Shown here one piece after another: positions 17,953-27,687 of a stretch of 64,000 nt of DNA (its first letter is position 1; the number at the start of each line of letters is the position of its first letter). Below the pieces are notes generated by a model. It saw nothing but the letters and a program-made list of their open reading frames with translations. It ran no database searches and was not told the DNA's origin. The translations under genes were made by a program, and so were the position numbers. Origin of the DNA: Variovorax sp. KK3 (GTDB lineage Bacteria; Pseudomonadota; Gammaproteobacteria; Burkholderiales; Burkholderiaceae_C); contig NZ_LYVO01000029.1 of assembly GCF_001984055.1 (NCBI RefSeq), forward strand, positions 17,102-81,101, given 5' to 3'.

Positions 17953-19290
17953 TTGACCACGCGCTACGTCTCGCTGCTGGGGCTGGGCTTCGGCGACTGC
18001 GGCAAGGGACGCTTCGTCGATCACTTCGCGCGCGATTGGAAGGCCCACACGGTGGTGCGCTTCAACGGCGGCGCGCAGGCCGGGCACAACGTGCTGCTGG
18101 CCGATGGACGCCACCACACCTTCGCGCAGTTCGGTGCCGGCAGCTTCCAAGGTGCGACGGGCACGCTGCTGGCGAGCCCGGTGGTGGTGCACCCGACCGC
18201 GCTGCTTGTCGAGCACGACGTGCTGCGGCGTGCCGGTGTGCATCACGCCATGGCGCGCCTGCTGATCGATGCACGCTGCCGCGTCACCACGCCTTTTCAC
18301 CAGGCCATGGGACGGCTGCGCGAATGGGCGCGCGGCGGGGCGGCGCACGGCAGCTGCGGCGTGGGCGTCGGCGAGACGGTGCGGCAGGCGCTGGCTGCGC
18401 CGGACGAGGCGCTGCACTACGGCGACCTCGCGCAGCCTGCGTTGGCCCTCGGCAAGCTGGAGGCGCTGCGTGCGCGCCTGCGGAACGAACTCGACGCACT
18501 GCCCTTCACGCCGGGCAGCGATGCCGCGCAGGAGCGGGCGATGTTCGACGACGACGCGCTCTCACGGCGTTGGCTCGCGGCCGCGGCGCCATGCGTGCGA
18601 CAGGCACCGCCTGCGAGCCGCGATGCCATCGGCGCGCGGCTCGCCCGGCCTGGCGTGGTGCTGTTCGAAGGCGCACAGGGCGTGCTGCTCGACGAATGGC
18701 AAGGCTTCCATCCGCATACGAGCTGGAGCACCGTATCCACGGCCGCAGTCGAGGCGGTGCTTGCGGATGCCGGCATCGCCGCACACGCGCGAGTGCAGCA
18801 TCTGGGCGTGCTGCGCAGCTATTTCACGCGCCACGGCGCCGGGCCGCTGCCGACGGAAGATGCAGTACTCGATCGCCTGGCCGAGCCGCACAACGCGAGC
18901 CATGGTTGGCAAGGCCGCTTCAGGCGCGGGCATCCCGATGCGGTTCTGTGGCGCCATGCGCTGGCGGCGGTGGGCCGACTCGACGGGCTGGCGGCGAGCC
19001 ATCTCGATGCGGTCGACGGCAGCTTGCGTTGGTGCGAGTCGTACTCGCTGGCTGGCGATGCCGGTCCCCTCCACACCTTGCCGCGCAGCACGGGTCGCGA
19101 CCTGGCGCATCAGGAAGCCCTGACAGGCCTCTTGTACGCCGCACGCCCTTGCTACGACCGGCGCGCCATCGCATCGGCCGACGATTGGATCGCGCGCATC
19201 GAGGCGCTTGCCGGCGGCTGCCGCGTGCGTTACGGCGCCTTCGGCCCGGTGGCGGGCCAGGTGAAGAGCTTCACGCCCCTGGCCGATTGA
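17953..19290 (+). CDS. Divergent adenylosuccinate-synthetase-like enzyme
   Basis: A 445-residue PurA-like protein. Conserved: the P-loop-like GDCGKG (14-19) with the aspartate kept, AGHN near 43-46 (histidine equivalent to the catalytic one), EGAQG at 239-243, YFTRHGAGPLPTE at 290-302 and SHLDAVDG near 349. Changed: glutamate of GDEGKG is cysteine; the TTGRGIG loop reads SCGVGVG; the segment after EGAQG is altered (HPHTSWSTVST in place of the usual YPYVTSSNT), and GRRRRTGWLD reads GRFRRGHPD. It is thus unlikely to be the housekeeping PurA and may ligate a different nucleotide or amino acid. The start is a TTG at 17953 without a clear ribosome binding site; 45 bases follow the VWA stop. Confidence 0.8.
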   Translation: MTTRYVSLLGLGFGDCGKGRFVDHFARDWKAHTVVRFNGGAQAGHNVLLADGRHHTFAQFGAGSFQGATGTLLASPVVVHPTALLVEHDVLRRAGVHHAMARLLIDARCRVTTPFHQAMGRLREWARGGAAHGSCGVGVGETVRQALAAPDEALHYGDLAQPALALGKLEALRARLRNELDALPFTPGSDAAQERAMFDDDALSRRWLAAAAPCVRQAPPASRDAIGARLARPGVVLFEGAQGVLLDEWQGFHPHTSWSTVSTAAVEAVLADAGIAAHARVQHLGVLRSYFTRHGAGPLPTEDAVLDRLAEPHNASHGWQGRFRRGHPDAVLWRHALAAVGRLDGLAASHLDAVDGSLRWCESYSLAGDAGPLHTLPRSTGRDLAHQEALTGLLYAARPCYDRRAIASADDWIARIEALAGGCRVRYGAFGPVAGQVKSFTPLAD

Positions 19291-19303
19291 TCGCGCCTGC
19301 CCC

Positions 19304-20620
19304 TCAGGCCGGCTTGTGCGCCGCCACCGGCAACACGGTGCGGGCCACCACGCGGTCGATGCGCTTGCCATCCAGCGCCACGATCTCGAACTGCCAGTCG
19401 CCGCAGTCGATGCGCTCGCCCACCTCGGGCAGGTGGCCCGCCACGAAGATCAGCAGGCCCGCCACCGTGTTGTAGCGGCCGCGTTCTTCCTCGGGCAGTT
19501 CGCGGATGCCGAGGCGTGCGCGCAACTCGGCCACCGGCATCAGGCCGTCGAGCTCCCACACGCCGTCGACGCGCTTGTGCGCCCAGGCGTCGGCCTGGGT
19601 GGCGGTCTGCAGCTCGCCGGTGATGGCTTCGAGCAGATCGCCGGGCGTCATGAGGCCCTGCACCACGCCGTATTCGTCGACCACGAAGACCATGCGCGCG
19701 GCGCGCGCGCGGAATTGCTCGAGCAGTTCCATGCCGGTCAACGTCTCGGGCACGAAGACGGCGGGCAGCACTTCGGTCTCGAGGCTGGCATCGTGCGTGG
19801 CGCCGAGCGCCAGCAGCCGCGCCACGCTGATGATGCCCACCACGTCGTCGAGCGACTGGCGGCACACGGCGTACCACGAATGGGTCTGGTCGCGCGACGC
19901 GTCGGCCGCGACGCGTTGCAGGGCCTCGGCCACGCTGGAAGACGCCTCGAGCCAGTCGATGTCGGCACGCGTGACCATCAGCGAACTCAGGCGCCGGTCG
20001 TCGAGGTGGAACACGTTGCGCACCATCTGGTGCTCGTGCATCTCGATCACGCCGGCGTCGACGCCCTCTTCGAGGCTGGCCGAGATTTCTTCTTCGGTGA
20101 CGACGCGAGCCGCGTTCGAGTCGATGCGCAGCAGCTTGAGCACCGTGGCCGTGGCGCCCGACAGCAGCAGCACGAAGGGCTTGGCCGCCGCTGCCAGCAT
20201 GTGCATCGGCCGTGCGACGTAGCGCGCCACGGGCTCGGGATAGAGCTGGCCGATGCGCTTGGGCACCAGCTCGCCGAAGATGATCGTGAAGAAGGTGATG
20301 CACACCACCACCACGGCGGTCGAGGCGACGCTGGCCGTGCCTGCGCCCATGCCTGCTTCTTCCATCCACACGGCCAGGGGTGCCGCGAAGGCGGCCTCGC
20401 CGACGATGCCGCTCAGCATGCCGATAGAGGTGATGCCGATCTGCACGGTCGAAAGAAACTGGGTCGGCGACTCCATCAGCTTCAGTGCGGCGGCAGCCCC
20501 CGCGTCTCCGGTTTCGGCCAGTGCCGCCAGGCGGGCGCGGCGGCTCGTGGAGAGGGCCATTTCGGACATTGCGAACACTGCGTTGAGCGTGGTCAGCAAG
20601 GCCAGCAGGAAAACATCCAT
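19304..20620 (-). CDS. CNNM/CorC (HlyC) family membrane protein
   Basis: A 438-residue protein of the hemolysin-like/CorC family: N-terminal CNNM membrane domain with about four helices (MDVFLLALLTTLNAVFAMSE, then segments near residues 65-80, 100-120 and 135-155, including FGELVPKRIGQ), a central pair of CBS domains (about 200-330; FVVDEYGVVQGLMTPGDLLEAI) and a C-terminal CorC/HlyC domain (about 345-430). Such proteins are linked to Mg2+/Co2+ efflux or resistance. Start chosen at ATG 20620; an in-frame GTG at 20650 would place the gene across the divergent apaH start and add ten residues. Confidence 0.9.
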   Translation of the reverse strand: MDVFLLALLTTLNAVFAMSEMALSTSRRARLAALAETGDAGAAAALKLMESPTQFLSTVQIGITSIGMLSGIVGEAAFAAPLAVWMEEAGMGAGTASVASTAVVVVCITFFTIIFGELVPKRIGQLYPEPVARYVARPMHMLAAAAKPFVLLLSGATATVLKLLRIDSNAARVVTEEEISASLEEGVDAGVIEMHEHQMVRNVFHLDDRRLSSLMVTRADIDWLEASSSVAEALQRVAADASRDQTHSWYAVCRQSLDDVVGIISVARLLALGATHDASLETEVLPAVFVPETLTGMELLEQFRARAARMVFVVDEYGVVQGLMTPGDLLEAITGELQTATQADAWAHKRVDGVWELDGLMPVAELRARLGIRELPEEERGRYNTVAGLLIFVAGHLPEVGERIDCGDWQFEIVALDGKRIDRVVARTVLPVAAHKPA

Positions 20621-20643
20621 GTATGCGGGGGAGAATGAGAACC

Positions 20644-21486
20644 ATGGCACTCTACCTGATCGGTGACGTGCAGGGCTGCGACGAAGCCCTGGCGCGCCTG
20701 CTCGACGACATCGCTTTCTCCCCCAGCCGAGACCACCTGGTGCTGCTGGGCGACCTGGTCAACCGAGGTCCCGATTCGCTGTCCGTGCTGCGTCGCGTGC
20801 AGGGCTTGGACGGTGCCGCGCAGTCATTGCTGGGCAACCACGACCTGCACCTGCTCGGTGTGTCGCAGGGCGCGCGCAAGCCGGGCCGAAAGGACACGCT
20901 GGCCGAGTTGCTGAACGCGCCCGACCGCGAAGCGCTGCTCGACTGGCTGCGGCGCCAGTCGCTGGCGCTGCACCGCGCGTTGGGCCATACCGATCTGCTG
21001 ATGGTGCATGCGGGCGTGCTGCCGCAGTGGAGCCTGGGCGACGCGCTGGCGCTGGCGTCCGAACTCGAATCGGTGCTGCGCGGCCCGGGCTGGAGCGCGT
21101 TCCTGCATGAGATGTACGGCAACGTGCCGGCGCAATGGCATGACTCGCTGACCGGCACGGCGCGCCTGCGGGTGATCGTCAACGCATTGACGCGGCTGCG
21201 CTTCTGCAGCGCCGAAGGCGTGATGGAATTCGACGCGAAAGACGGCACGGCGGCCGCACCGGAGGGCTACATGCCCTGGTTCGACGTGCCGGGGCGGCGC
21301 ACCGCCGACGTCACCGTCGCCTTCGGCCACTGGTCCACGCTGGGTTGGGTGTCGCGGCCCGACCTGATGTCGACCGACACGGGCTGCGTCTGGGGCGGAT
21401 GCCTCAGCGCGGTGCGCATGGGTGCGACGACCGCCGAGCGCGAATTGATCCAGGTGCGTTGCAAGCAGGCGCAGAAGCCGGGCTGA
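20644..21486 (+). CDS. apaH: Bis(5'-nucleosyl)-tetraphosphatase, symmetrical (ApaH)
   Basis: A 280-residue calcineurin-like phosphoesterase splitting Ap4A to two ADP. Metal-site motifs: GDVQGC (7-12), GDLVNRGPDS near 35, LGNHDLHLLG near 63 and MVHAG near 120, with the C-terminal GHWSTLGW and DTGCVWGG blocks typical of ApaH. Start at ATG 20644 (MALYLIGDVQGC). Only 23 bases separate it from the divergent CNNM gene, so each promoter must overlap the neighbour's 5' coding region. Confidence 0.95.
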   Translation: MALYLIGDVQGCDEALARLLDDIAFSPSRDHLVLLGDLVNRGPDSLSVLRRVQGLDGAAQSLLGNHDLHLLGVSQGARKPGRKDTLAELLNAPDREALLDWLRRQSLALHRALGHTDLLMVHAGVLPQWSLGDALALASELESVLRGPGWSAFLHEMYGNVPAQWHDSLTGTARLRVIVNALTRLRFCSAEGVMEFDAKDGTAAAPEGYMPWFDVPGRRTADVTVAFGHWSTLGWVSRPDLMSTDTGCVWGGCLSAVRMGATTAERELIQVRCKQAQKPG

Positions 21487-21507
21487 CCGGCTTCGTCACG
21501 CGACGCG

Positions 21508-22974
<1,467 letters not shown>

Positions 22975-23075
22975 GAACCGGCTATTGTCGCACTGCGGCA
23001 AAAACCGGGGATGACAGTGCGGTGACTGGATGTTTCGCTACCGAATCGATAGCGCCGAATCTGTGCTGCGCAGGC

Positions 23076-23092
23076 GCTGCGAGATTCGCAGC
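23076..23092. other. Short hairpin between rhlE and the metallopeptidase gene
   Basis: GCTGCGA-GAT-TCGCAGC forms a perfect 7-bp stem with a 3-base loop, 22 bases beyond the metallopeptidase stop and upstream of rhlE. No U-tract follows on either strand, so it may pause or stabilise the 3' end of the metallopeptidase message, but it is not a classical terminator. Confidence 0.35.
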
Positions 23093-23113
23093 AACCTTGG
23101 AGCCCCTCGCGCC

Positions 23114-23995
23114 CTACAGGCTGCGCGCCGCAAAGGTGTCGCAGTCCTGAATCTTCCCGGTCTTGTAGCCTGCACCGAACCACCGCTGGCGCTGGGCACT
23201 AGAGCCGTGGGTGAAGCTGTCGGGCACCACCGCCCGGCCGGCCGAACGCTGCAGCGCGTCGTCGCCGATCTTCGCAGCGGCATTCATGGCCGCCTCGATG
23301 TCGCCCGGGTCCAGCCACTGCTTCGATTCCTGCGAGTGGTGCGCCCACACGCCGGCGAAGCAGTCGGCCTGCAGCTCGACGCGCACGCTGAGCGCGTTGC
23401 CCTGCGATTCGCTGAGCCGTCCGCGCATCTGGTCGACCTTGCCGGTGATGCCCAGTTCGTCCTGCACGTGGTGGCCGACCTCGTGCGCGATGACGTAGGC
23501 CCGCGCGAACTCGCCCGGGGCGCCCAGCTGGCGCGAGAGCGTGTCGTAGAAGCCGAGGTCGATGTAGACCTTCTTGTCGCCCGGGCAGTAGAACGGCCCC
23601 ATGGCCGACTGGCCGGTGCCGCAGGCAGTGGGCGTGGCCCCACGAAACAGCACCAGGCGCGTGGGCGTGTAGTTACCGCCGTTCTGGCGAAAGATGTCGG
23701 TCCACACCACTTCGGTGTTGCGCAGCACAGTCGACACGAAGGCGGCTTCCTTGTCCTCGGCCGGCGGCTTGCGCGCAGGCCCTTGCTGCTGCACTTGCGG
23801 CGCGGGCTCGCCCCCGCTCATGAGGCCCAGCAGCGTAAGCGGGTTGATGCCGAAGATCCAGCCGGCGATCACCGCCACGGCGACCGTGCCGAGGCCCACG
23901 CTGCGCCCGCCGATCGGCAGGCCGCCGAAGCCCCCACCCCCGCCGCCACGACGGTCCTCGACGTTGTCCGATTGTTCGTTGCCTTCCCATCTCAT
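23114..23995 (-). CDS. Neutral zinc metallopeptidase, YpfJ family
   Basis: A 293-residue member of the putative neutral zinc metallopeptidase family (YpfJ/KPN_02809). It has a short cytoplasmic N-terminus rich in glycine (residues 16-25), one membrane segment (about 34-58) and an exported catalytic part with the zinc motif HEVGHH at 171-176 and a downstream ELQADCFAG segment supplying the further ligand. Cysteines in ACGTG and FYCPGD may pair. Start at ATG 23995 (MRWEGNEQSDN) is the family's usual N-terminus. Biological substrate unknown. Confidence 0.9.
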   Translation of the reverse strand: MRWEGNEQSDNVEDRRGGGGGGFGGLPIGGRSVGLGTVAVAVIAGWIFGINPLTLLGLMSGGEPAPQVQQQGPARKPPAEDKEAAFVSTVLRNTEVVWTDIFRQNGGNYTPTRLVLFRGATPTACGTGQSAMGPFYCPGDKKVYIDLGFYDTLSRQLGAPGEFARAYVIAHEVGHHVQDELGITGKVDQMRGRLSESQGNALSVRVELQADCFAGVWAHHSQESKQWLDPGDIEAAMNAAAKIGDDALQRSAGRAVVPDSFTHGSSAQRQRWFGAGYKTGKIQDCDTFAARSL

Positions 23996-24044
23996 GGCGC
24001 GCTCCTGGCCGCCCGCGGCGGCTGTGTGCTGCGATGGTACGCGC

Positions 24045-24302
24045 TCAACGGAACGGGGCGTATCCCACCGTCACCACGCCATCCACCTGTTGCTGCGATC
24101 GCATCTGCTGTGCCTGCAGCGCGGCCGACTTGGCGCTGGCCTCGGCGCGTGCCTGCAGCTCGCGCTGCTCGGCCCTGAGCACCTGCGAATGGACGATGGA
24201 AACCATCAGTGCAACCTGCGCCAGCACCACGAGCAGCAGGGTACCCATCACCAGCAGGCGGTAGGGGTGCGTCTCGCGCAGGTATTGAGTGATCGACGAC
24301 AT
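24045..24302 (-). CDS. Small single-pass membrane protein
   Basis: An 85-residue protein with one strong membrane helix (about residues 14-34; YRLLVMGTLLLVVLAQVALM) followed by an alanine/glutamine-rich segment likely to form a coiled coil (residues 40-72, AEQRELQARAEASAKSAALQ). Start at ATG 24302 (MSSITQYL). The coding pattern fits the neighbours. Family not recognised. It lies 49 bases upstream of the metallopeptidase gene on the same strand, so co-transcription is possible. Confidence 0.65.
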   Translation of the reverse strand: MSSITQYLRETHPYRLLVMGTLLLVVLAQVALMVSIVHSQVLRAEQRELQARAEASAKSAALQAQQMRSQQQVDGVVTVGYAPFR

Positions 24303-24426
24303 GGCTTCGCTCCCGAAAATCCGTCGCGAGGCTGCGACGGGCATGTAACGAAGCGTGCCGATGTTTCAGAGCTGCCGCAGGGTGTGCGAATCCCAAGCGC
24401 GTGTAGGAAGGCGCCTGAACGCGGGA

Positions 24427-24993
24427 TCAGGCCTTCGGCAACGTCACGCCGCGCTGGCCCTGGTACTTGCCGCCGCGGTCCTTGTAGCTGGTCTCGCAGA
24501 CCTCGTCGCTTTCGAAGAACAGCACCTGGGCGCAGCCCTCGCCGGCGTAGATCTTGGCCGGCAGCGGCGTGGTGTTGCTGAATTCCAGCGTGACGTAACC
24601 TTCCCATTCGGGCTCGAAGGGCGTGACGTTGACGATGATGCCGCAGCGCGCATAGGTGCTCTTGCCGAGGCAGATGGTGAGCACGTTGCGCGGGATGCGG
24701 AAGTACTCGACGGTGCGCGCCAGCGCGAAGCTGTTGGGCGGGATGATGCAGAACTCGCCGTGCATGTCGACGAAGCTCTTCTCGTCGAAGTTCTTCGGGT
24801 CGACCACCGTGCTGTGGATGTTGGTGAAGACCTTGAATTCGGGCGCGCAGCGGATGTCGTAGCCGTAGCTCGAGGTGCCGTAGCTGATGATGCGGTGTCC
24901 CTCCCGCTCGCGGATCTGGCCCGGCTCGAAGGGCTCGATCATGCCGTTCTTCTCGGCCATGCGCCGGATCCACTTGTCGCTCTTGATGCTCAT
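24427..24993 (-). CDS. dcd: dCTP deaminase Dcd
   Basis: A 188-residue dCTP deaminase, giving dUTP for thymidylate synthesis. Family motifs: [13 protein letters not shown] at the N-terminus, [24 protein letters not shown] and the catalytic glutamate region [11 protein letters not shown]-terminal [13 protein letters not shown] closes the nucleotide in the trimer. Length and order are standard. Start at ATG 24993. Confidence 0.97.
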   Translation of the reverse strand: MSIKSDKWIRRMAEKNGMIEPFEPGQIREREGHRIISYGTSSYGYDIRCAPEFKVFTNIHSTVVDPKNFDEKSFVDMHGEFCIIPPNSFALARTVEYFRIPRNVLTICLGKSTYARCGIIVNVTPFEPEWEGYVTLEFSNTTPLPAKIYAGEGCAQVLFFESDEVCETSYKDRGGKYQGQRGVTLPKA

Positions 24994-25069
24994 GTCGGGG
25001 CGTCCTTCGTTGGGGCCGCCATTCTAGGCAAGGTCACAGCCCTTTTTCGGGCTGCGACCGCGCCAGGGA

Positions 25070-26359
25070 TCAGGCCGACGGCGCCTGCGAGATGACGGTG
25101 CGCTCGACCAGCCGGTCGTCGCCCAGCACGATCATCGAGAAGAGCAGTTCTTCGAGGTTGTTCGCGCGTTCAATCTTGCGCGCCAGCAGCGGCGTCGCCT
25201 TGGGGTTCAGCACGAGGAAGTCCGCCTCGCAACCCGGCTGCAGATTGCCGATCACGCCTTCCAGCCCCAGCGCGTGCGCCGCGCCGCCGGTATGCCGCCA
25301 CCACAGCTGCGACGGTGGAATGCTCAGCCCCGGCTTGGTCTGGCCCTCGCGGCCGACGTAGTACGCGGCCAGCATGGTCCTGAAGGGGCTGAAGCTGGTG
25401 CCGCCGCCCACGTCGCTCGCCAGGCCGTATTCGCAGCCGATGCGGTCGGCACCCTCGAAGTCGAAGAAGCCGCTGCCGAGGAACAGGTTGCTGGTCGGGC
25501 TCACCGCGGCGGCGGTACCGGTTTCGCGCATCAGCAGGCGGTCGGTGTCGTCGAAGTGGATGCAGTGCGCGTAGACGGCCCGCTCCCGCATCAGGCCGAA
25601 GCCGGTGTAGACATCGAGGTACGAGCGCGCGCCCGGAAACAGCTCGCGCGCCCACTTCACCTCGTCCTTGTTCTCGGCCACGTGCGAATGGATCCAGGTG
25701 TCCGGGTACTTCGCCGCCAGTTCGCCGGCGCCGCGCAGCTGGGCGTCGGTGCTCGTGGGCGCGAAACGCGGGGTGATCGCATAGCCCAGGCGGTCGACGT
25801 CGTGCCACTGCCGGATCAGCGCCTCGGTGTCGATCAGGCTCTGTTCAGTCTTGTCGCGTACACCGTCGGGCGAATGACGATCCTGCAAGACCTTGCCCGA
25901 AATCATCCGCAGCCCGCGACGCTGTGCCGACTCGAAAAAGGCCTGCACCGACTGCGGGTGCGAGGTCGCGAAGGTCAGCGAGGTGGTGACGCCGTTGCGC
26001 ATCAGCTCGTCGAAGAAGACCTCCGCCACCTCGGCCGCATGGGCCGGCTCGGAAAAGCGCCCCTCGGCAGGGAAGGTGTAGTTCTCGAGCCAGGGCAGCA
26101 AGCCTGCGGACGGGGCACCGATGATGTCGGTCTGCGGAAAATGAATGTGCATGTCCACGAAGCCCGGTGCGATGATGCGCCCCGGCCAGTGGGTGACGGC
26201 CACGTCCGGATGGCGGGCGGCCACCGCGCCGTGGGGGCCGGCATCGATCACGCGCTGGCGGCCGGCTTCGTCGGGCCCGACCACGAGCAGGCCGTCTTCG
26301 TCGTACACCGGCTGGCCGGCGGCATCGAAACGCAATAGGGAGGCACGGTAGGCTTGCAT
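25070..26359 (-). CDS. guaD: Guanine deaminase GuaD
   Basis: A 429-residue amidohydrolase that converts guanine to xanthine and ammonia. The zinc motif HIHFPQ with VDMHIHFPQTD lies near residue 70, PRFAPTS near 198, HSHVAENKDE near 225, HCIHFDD near 267 and the late aspartate in SDVGGGTSFSPF near 317; these are signatures of bacterial guanine deaminases. Start at ATG 26359 (MQAYRASLL). It lies about 15 kb from the purine catabolic block at 41-57 kb, and its product xanthine is the substrate of XdhAB there. Confidence 0.95.
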   Translation of the reverse strand: MQAYRASLLRFDAAGQPVYDEDGLLVVGPDEAGRQRVIDAGPHGAVAARHPDVAVTHWPGRIIAPGFVDMHIHFPQTDIIGAPSAGLLPWLENYTFPAEGRFSEPAHAAEVAEVFFDELMRNGVTTSLTFATSHPQSVQAFFESAQRRGLRMISGKVLQDRHSPDGVRDKTEQSLIDTEALIRQWHDVDRLGYAITPRFAPTSTDAQLRGAGELAAKYPDTWIHSHVAENKDEVKWARELFPGARSYLDVYTGFGLMRERAVYAHCIHFDDTDRLLMRETGTAAAVSPTSNLFLGSGFFDFEGADRIGCEYGLASDVGGGTSFSPFRTMLAAYYVGREGQTKPGLSIPPSQLWWRHTGGAAHALGLEGVIGNLQPGCEADFLVLNPKATPLLARKIERANNLEELLFSMIVLGDDRLVERTVISQAPSA

Positions 26360-26428
26360 GGACTCGGAGGGTAAGTCAGCGCAGCCGGTACGGAATGTGC
26401 GAGTACGTATGGACGCTATATGACAACC

Positions 26429-26450
26429 CGGCCGCCACGCCGGCCGTTTT
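26429..26450 (+). terminator. Terminator-like hairpin upstream of the glycosyltransferase gene
   Basis: CGGCCG-CCACGC-CGGCCG followed by TTTT, in the gap between the divergent guaD and glycosyltransferase genes. No gene on the plus strand ends just before it, so it would lie in the leader of the glycosyltransferase message if the promoter is upstream. The 6-bp stem and four Us make it weak. Confidence 0.3.
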
Positions 26451-26541
26451 GGGGCCGGGTCGCCGGTCGAACATAATTCCTTTTTACGCCAACACCAACA
26501 TCGATGCCTTCCGAGACGCGAAACGCCTCGCTCCGTTCAAC

Positions 26542-27687
26542 ATGAAAGTGCTACTCATCGGGAACTACGTCCCCGACGGCCAGACCAGCATGCTGGCCTT
26601 CAAGCGCATCCTGGAACGCGAGCTGCCCCACGTGGGTTGCGAACTGCGCGTGCTCACGCCCCCCCGGCGCGTGCTGCACGTGCCCACCAGTTCCCGCCTG
26701 TGGAAATGGCTGGGCTATGTGGACAAGTTCATCCTCTTCCTGCCCACGCTGGCCCGCCAGTTGCGCTGGGCGGACGTGGTCCACGTGGCCGACCATTCCA
26801 ACGGCATGTACATCCCGTGGGTCAAGAACAAGCCCAACGTGATCACCTGCCACGACGTCATCGCCGTCCAGGCCGCCAAGGGCATGGTCGACGGCTGGAA
26901 CGTGGGCTGGACCGGCCGGCTGTTCCAACGGCTGATCGTCAAGGGCTTGGCCGCGGCCGACCTGGTGGCCTGCGTTTCCGACCTGACGAAGCGCGAGCTG
27001 CTGGGGCTGGGGCTGGCCGACAAGTCCCGTGTCACGGTGGTGCTCAACGGCCTCAACGACGACTTCCGGCCGGTGCCGGCCGAAGAGGCGCAGGCGCTCA
27101 TCTCGCGCTTCGGCATCTCGACGCAAGACAAGTACCTGATGCACGTCGGCTGGGATCTGGCCCGCAAGAACCGCCGCAAGGTGCTGGAAACCTTCATCGC
27201 GCTGCAGGCCCGCGCCGCGGCCAGCGGCAAGCCCGCCCCGGTCGACCAGTTGCTCTTCGTCGGCCCGGAGCTGGTGCCCGAGATGGCCGAGCTGGCCCGC
27301 GAACACGGCGTGGCCGATCGGGTCAAGACGGTGATGGGCGTCACCCATGCCGAACTGCGCGCCCTGTACGCGAGTGCGACCGCCCTGCTCTTCCCGTCGC
27401 TGCAGGAAGGCTTCGGCTGGCCGGTCATCGAGGCCCAGGCCTGCGGCTGCCCGGTCATCACCTCGGACGTGGCGCCGATGAACGAGATCGGCGGCGAAGG
27501 CGCGGTCTACGCCGACCCCAACGATGCCGAGGCCATGGCCGCCGCCATCGAAGATGCCGCGCCGCGCTTCGAGCAGATGCGTGCGCAGGGCATCGAGAAC
27601 GCCTCGCACTACACGGCGCAGCGCATGGCCTCGAATTACGTGGCCACCTACCGCCGCGTGCTCGACGAGCGGAAAACGAGCCGATGA
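26542..27687 (+). CDS. Glycosyltransferase, family 1/4-like (GT-B fold)
   Basis: A 381-residue retaining glycosyltransferase of the GT-B fold. The N-terminal domain starts with MKVLLIGNYVPDGQTSM; the C-terminal domain has LMHVGWDLARKNRRKVLETF near residue 200, VGPELVPEM and the sugar-nucleotide motif ALLFPSLQEGFGWPVIEAQACG with its EX7E pattern near 285-300. Start at ATG 26542; the 49 in-frame codons upstream lack protein-like character. It overlaps the next gene by four bases (ATGA). Together they could decorate an exopolysaccharide, O-antigen or secreted glycan; the acceptor cannot be told. Confidence 0.88.
   Translation: MKVLLIGNYVPDGQTSMLAFKRILERELPHVGCELRVLTPPRRVLHVPTSSRLWKWLGYVDKFILFLPTLARQLRWADVVHVADHSNGMYIPWVKNKPNVITCHDVIAVQAAKGMVDGWNVGWTGRLFQRLIVKGLAAADLVACVSDLTKRELLGLGLADKSRVTVVLNGLNDDFRPVPAEEAQALISRFGISTQDKYLMHVGWDLARKNRRKVLETFIALQARAAASGKPAPVDQLLFVGPELVPEMAELAREHGVADRVKTVMGVTHAELRALYASATALLFPSLQEGFGWPVIEAQACGCPVITSDVAPMNEIGGEGAVYADPNDAEAMAAAIEDAAPRFEQMRAQGIENASHYTAQRMASNYVATYRRVLDERKTSR

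Noticed and set aside
25037..25054. Hairpin CAGCCC...GGGCTG between guaD and dcd
   Set aside because: A 6-bp stem with no T-run on the minus strand; too weak to list as a guaD terminator.
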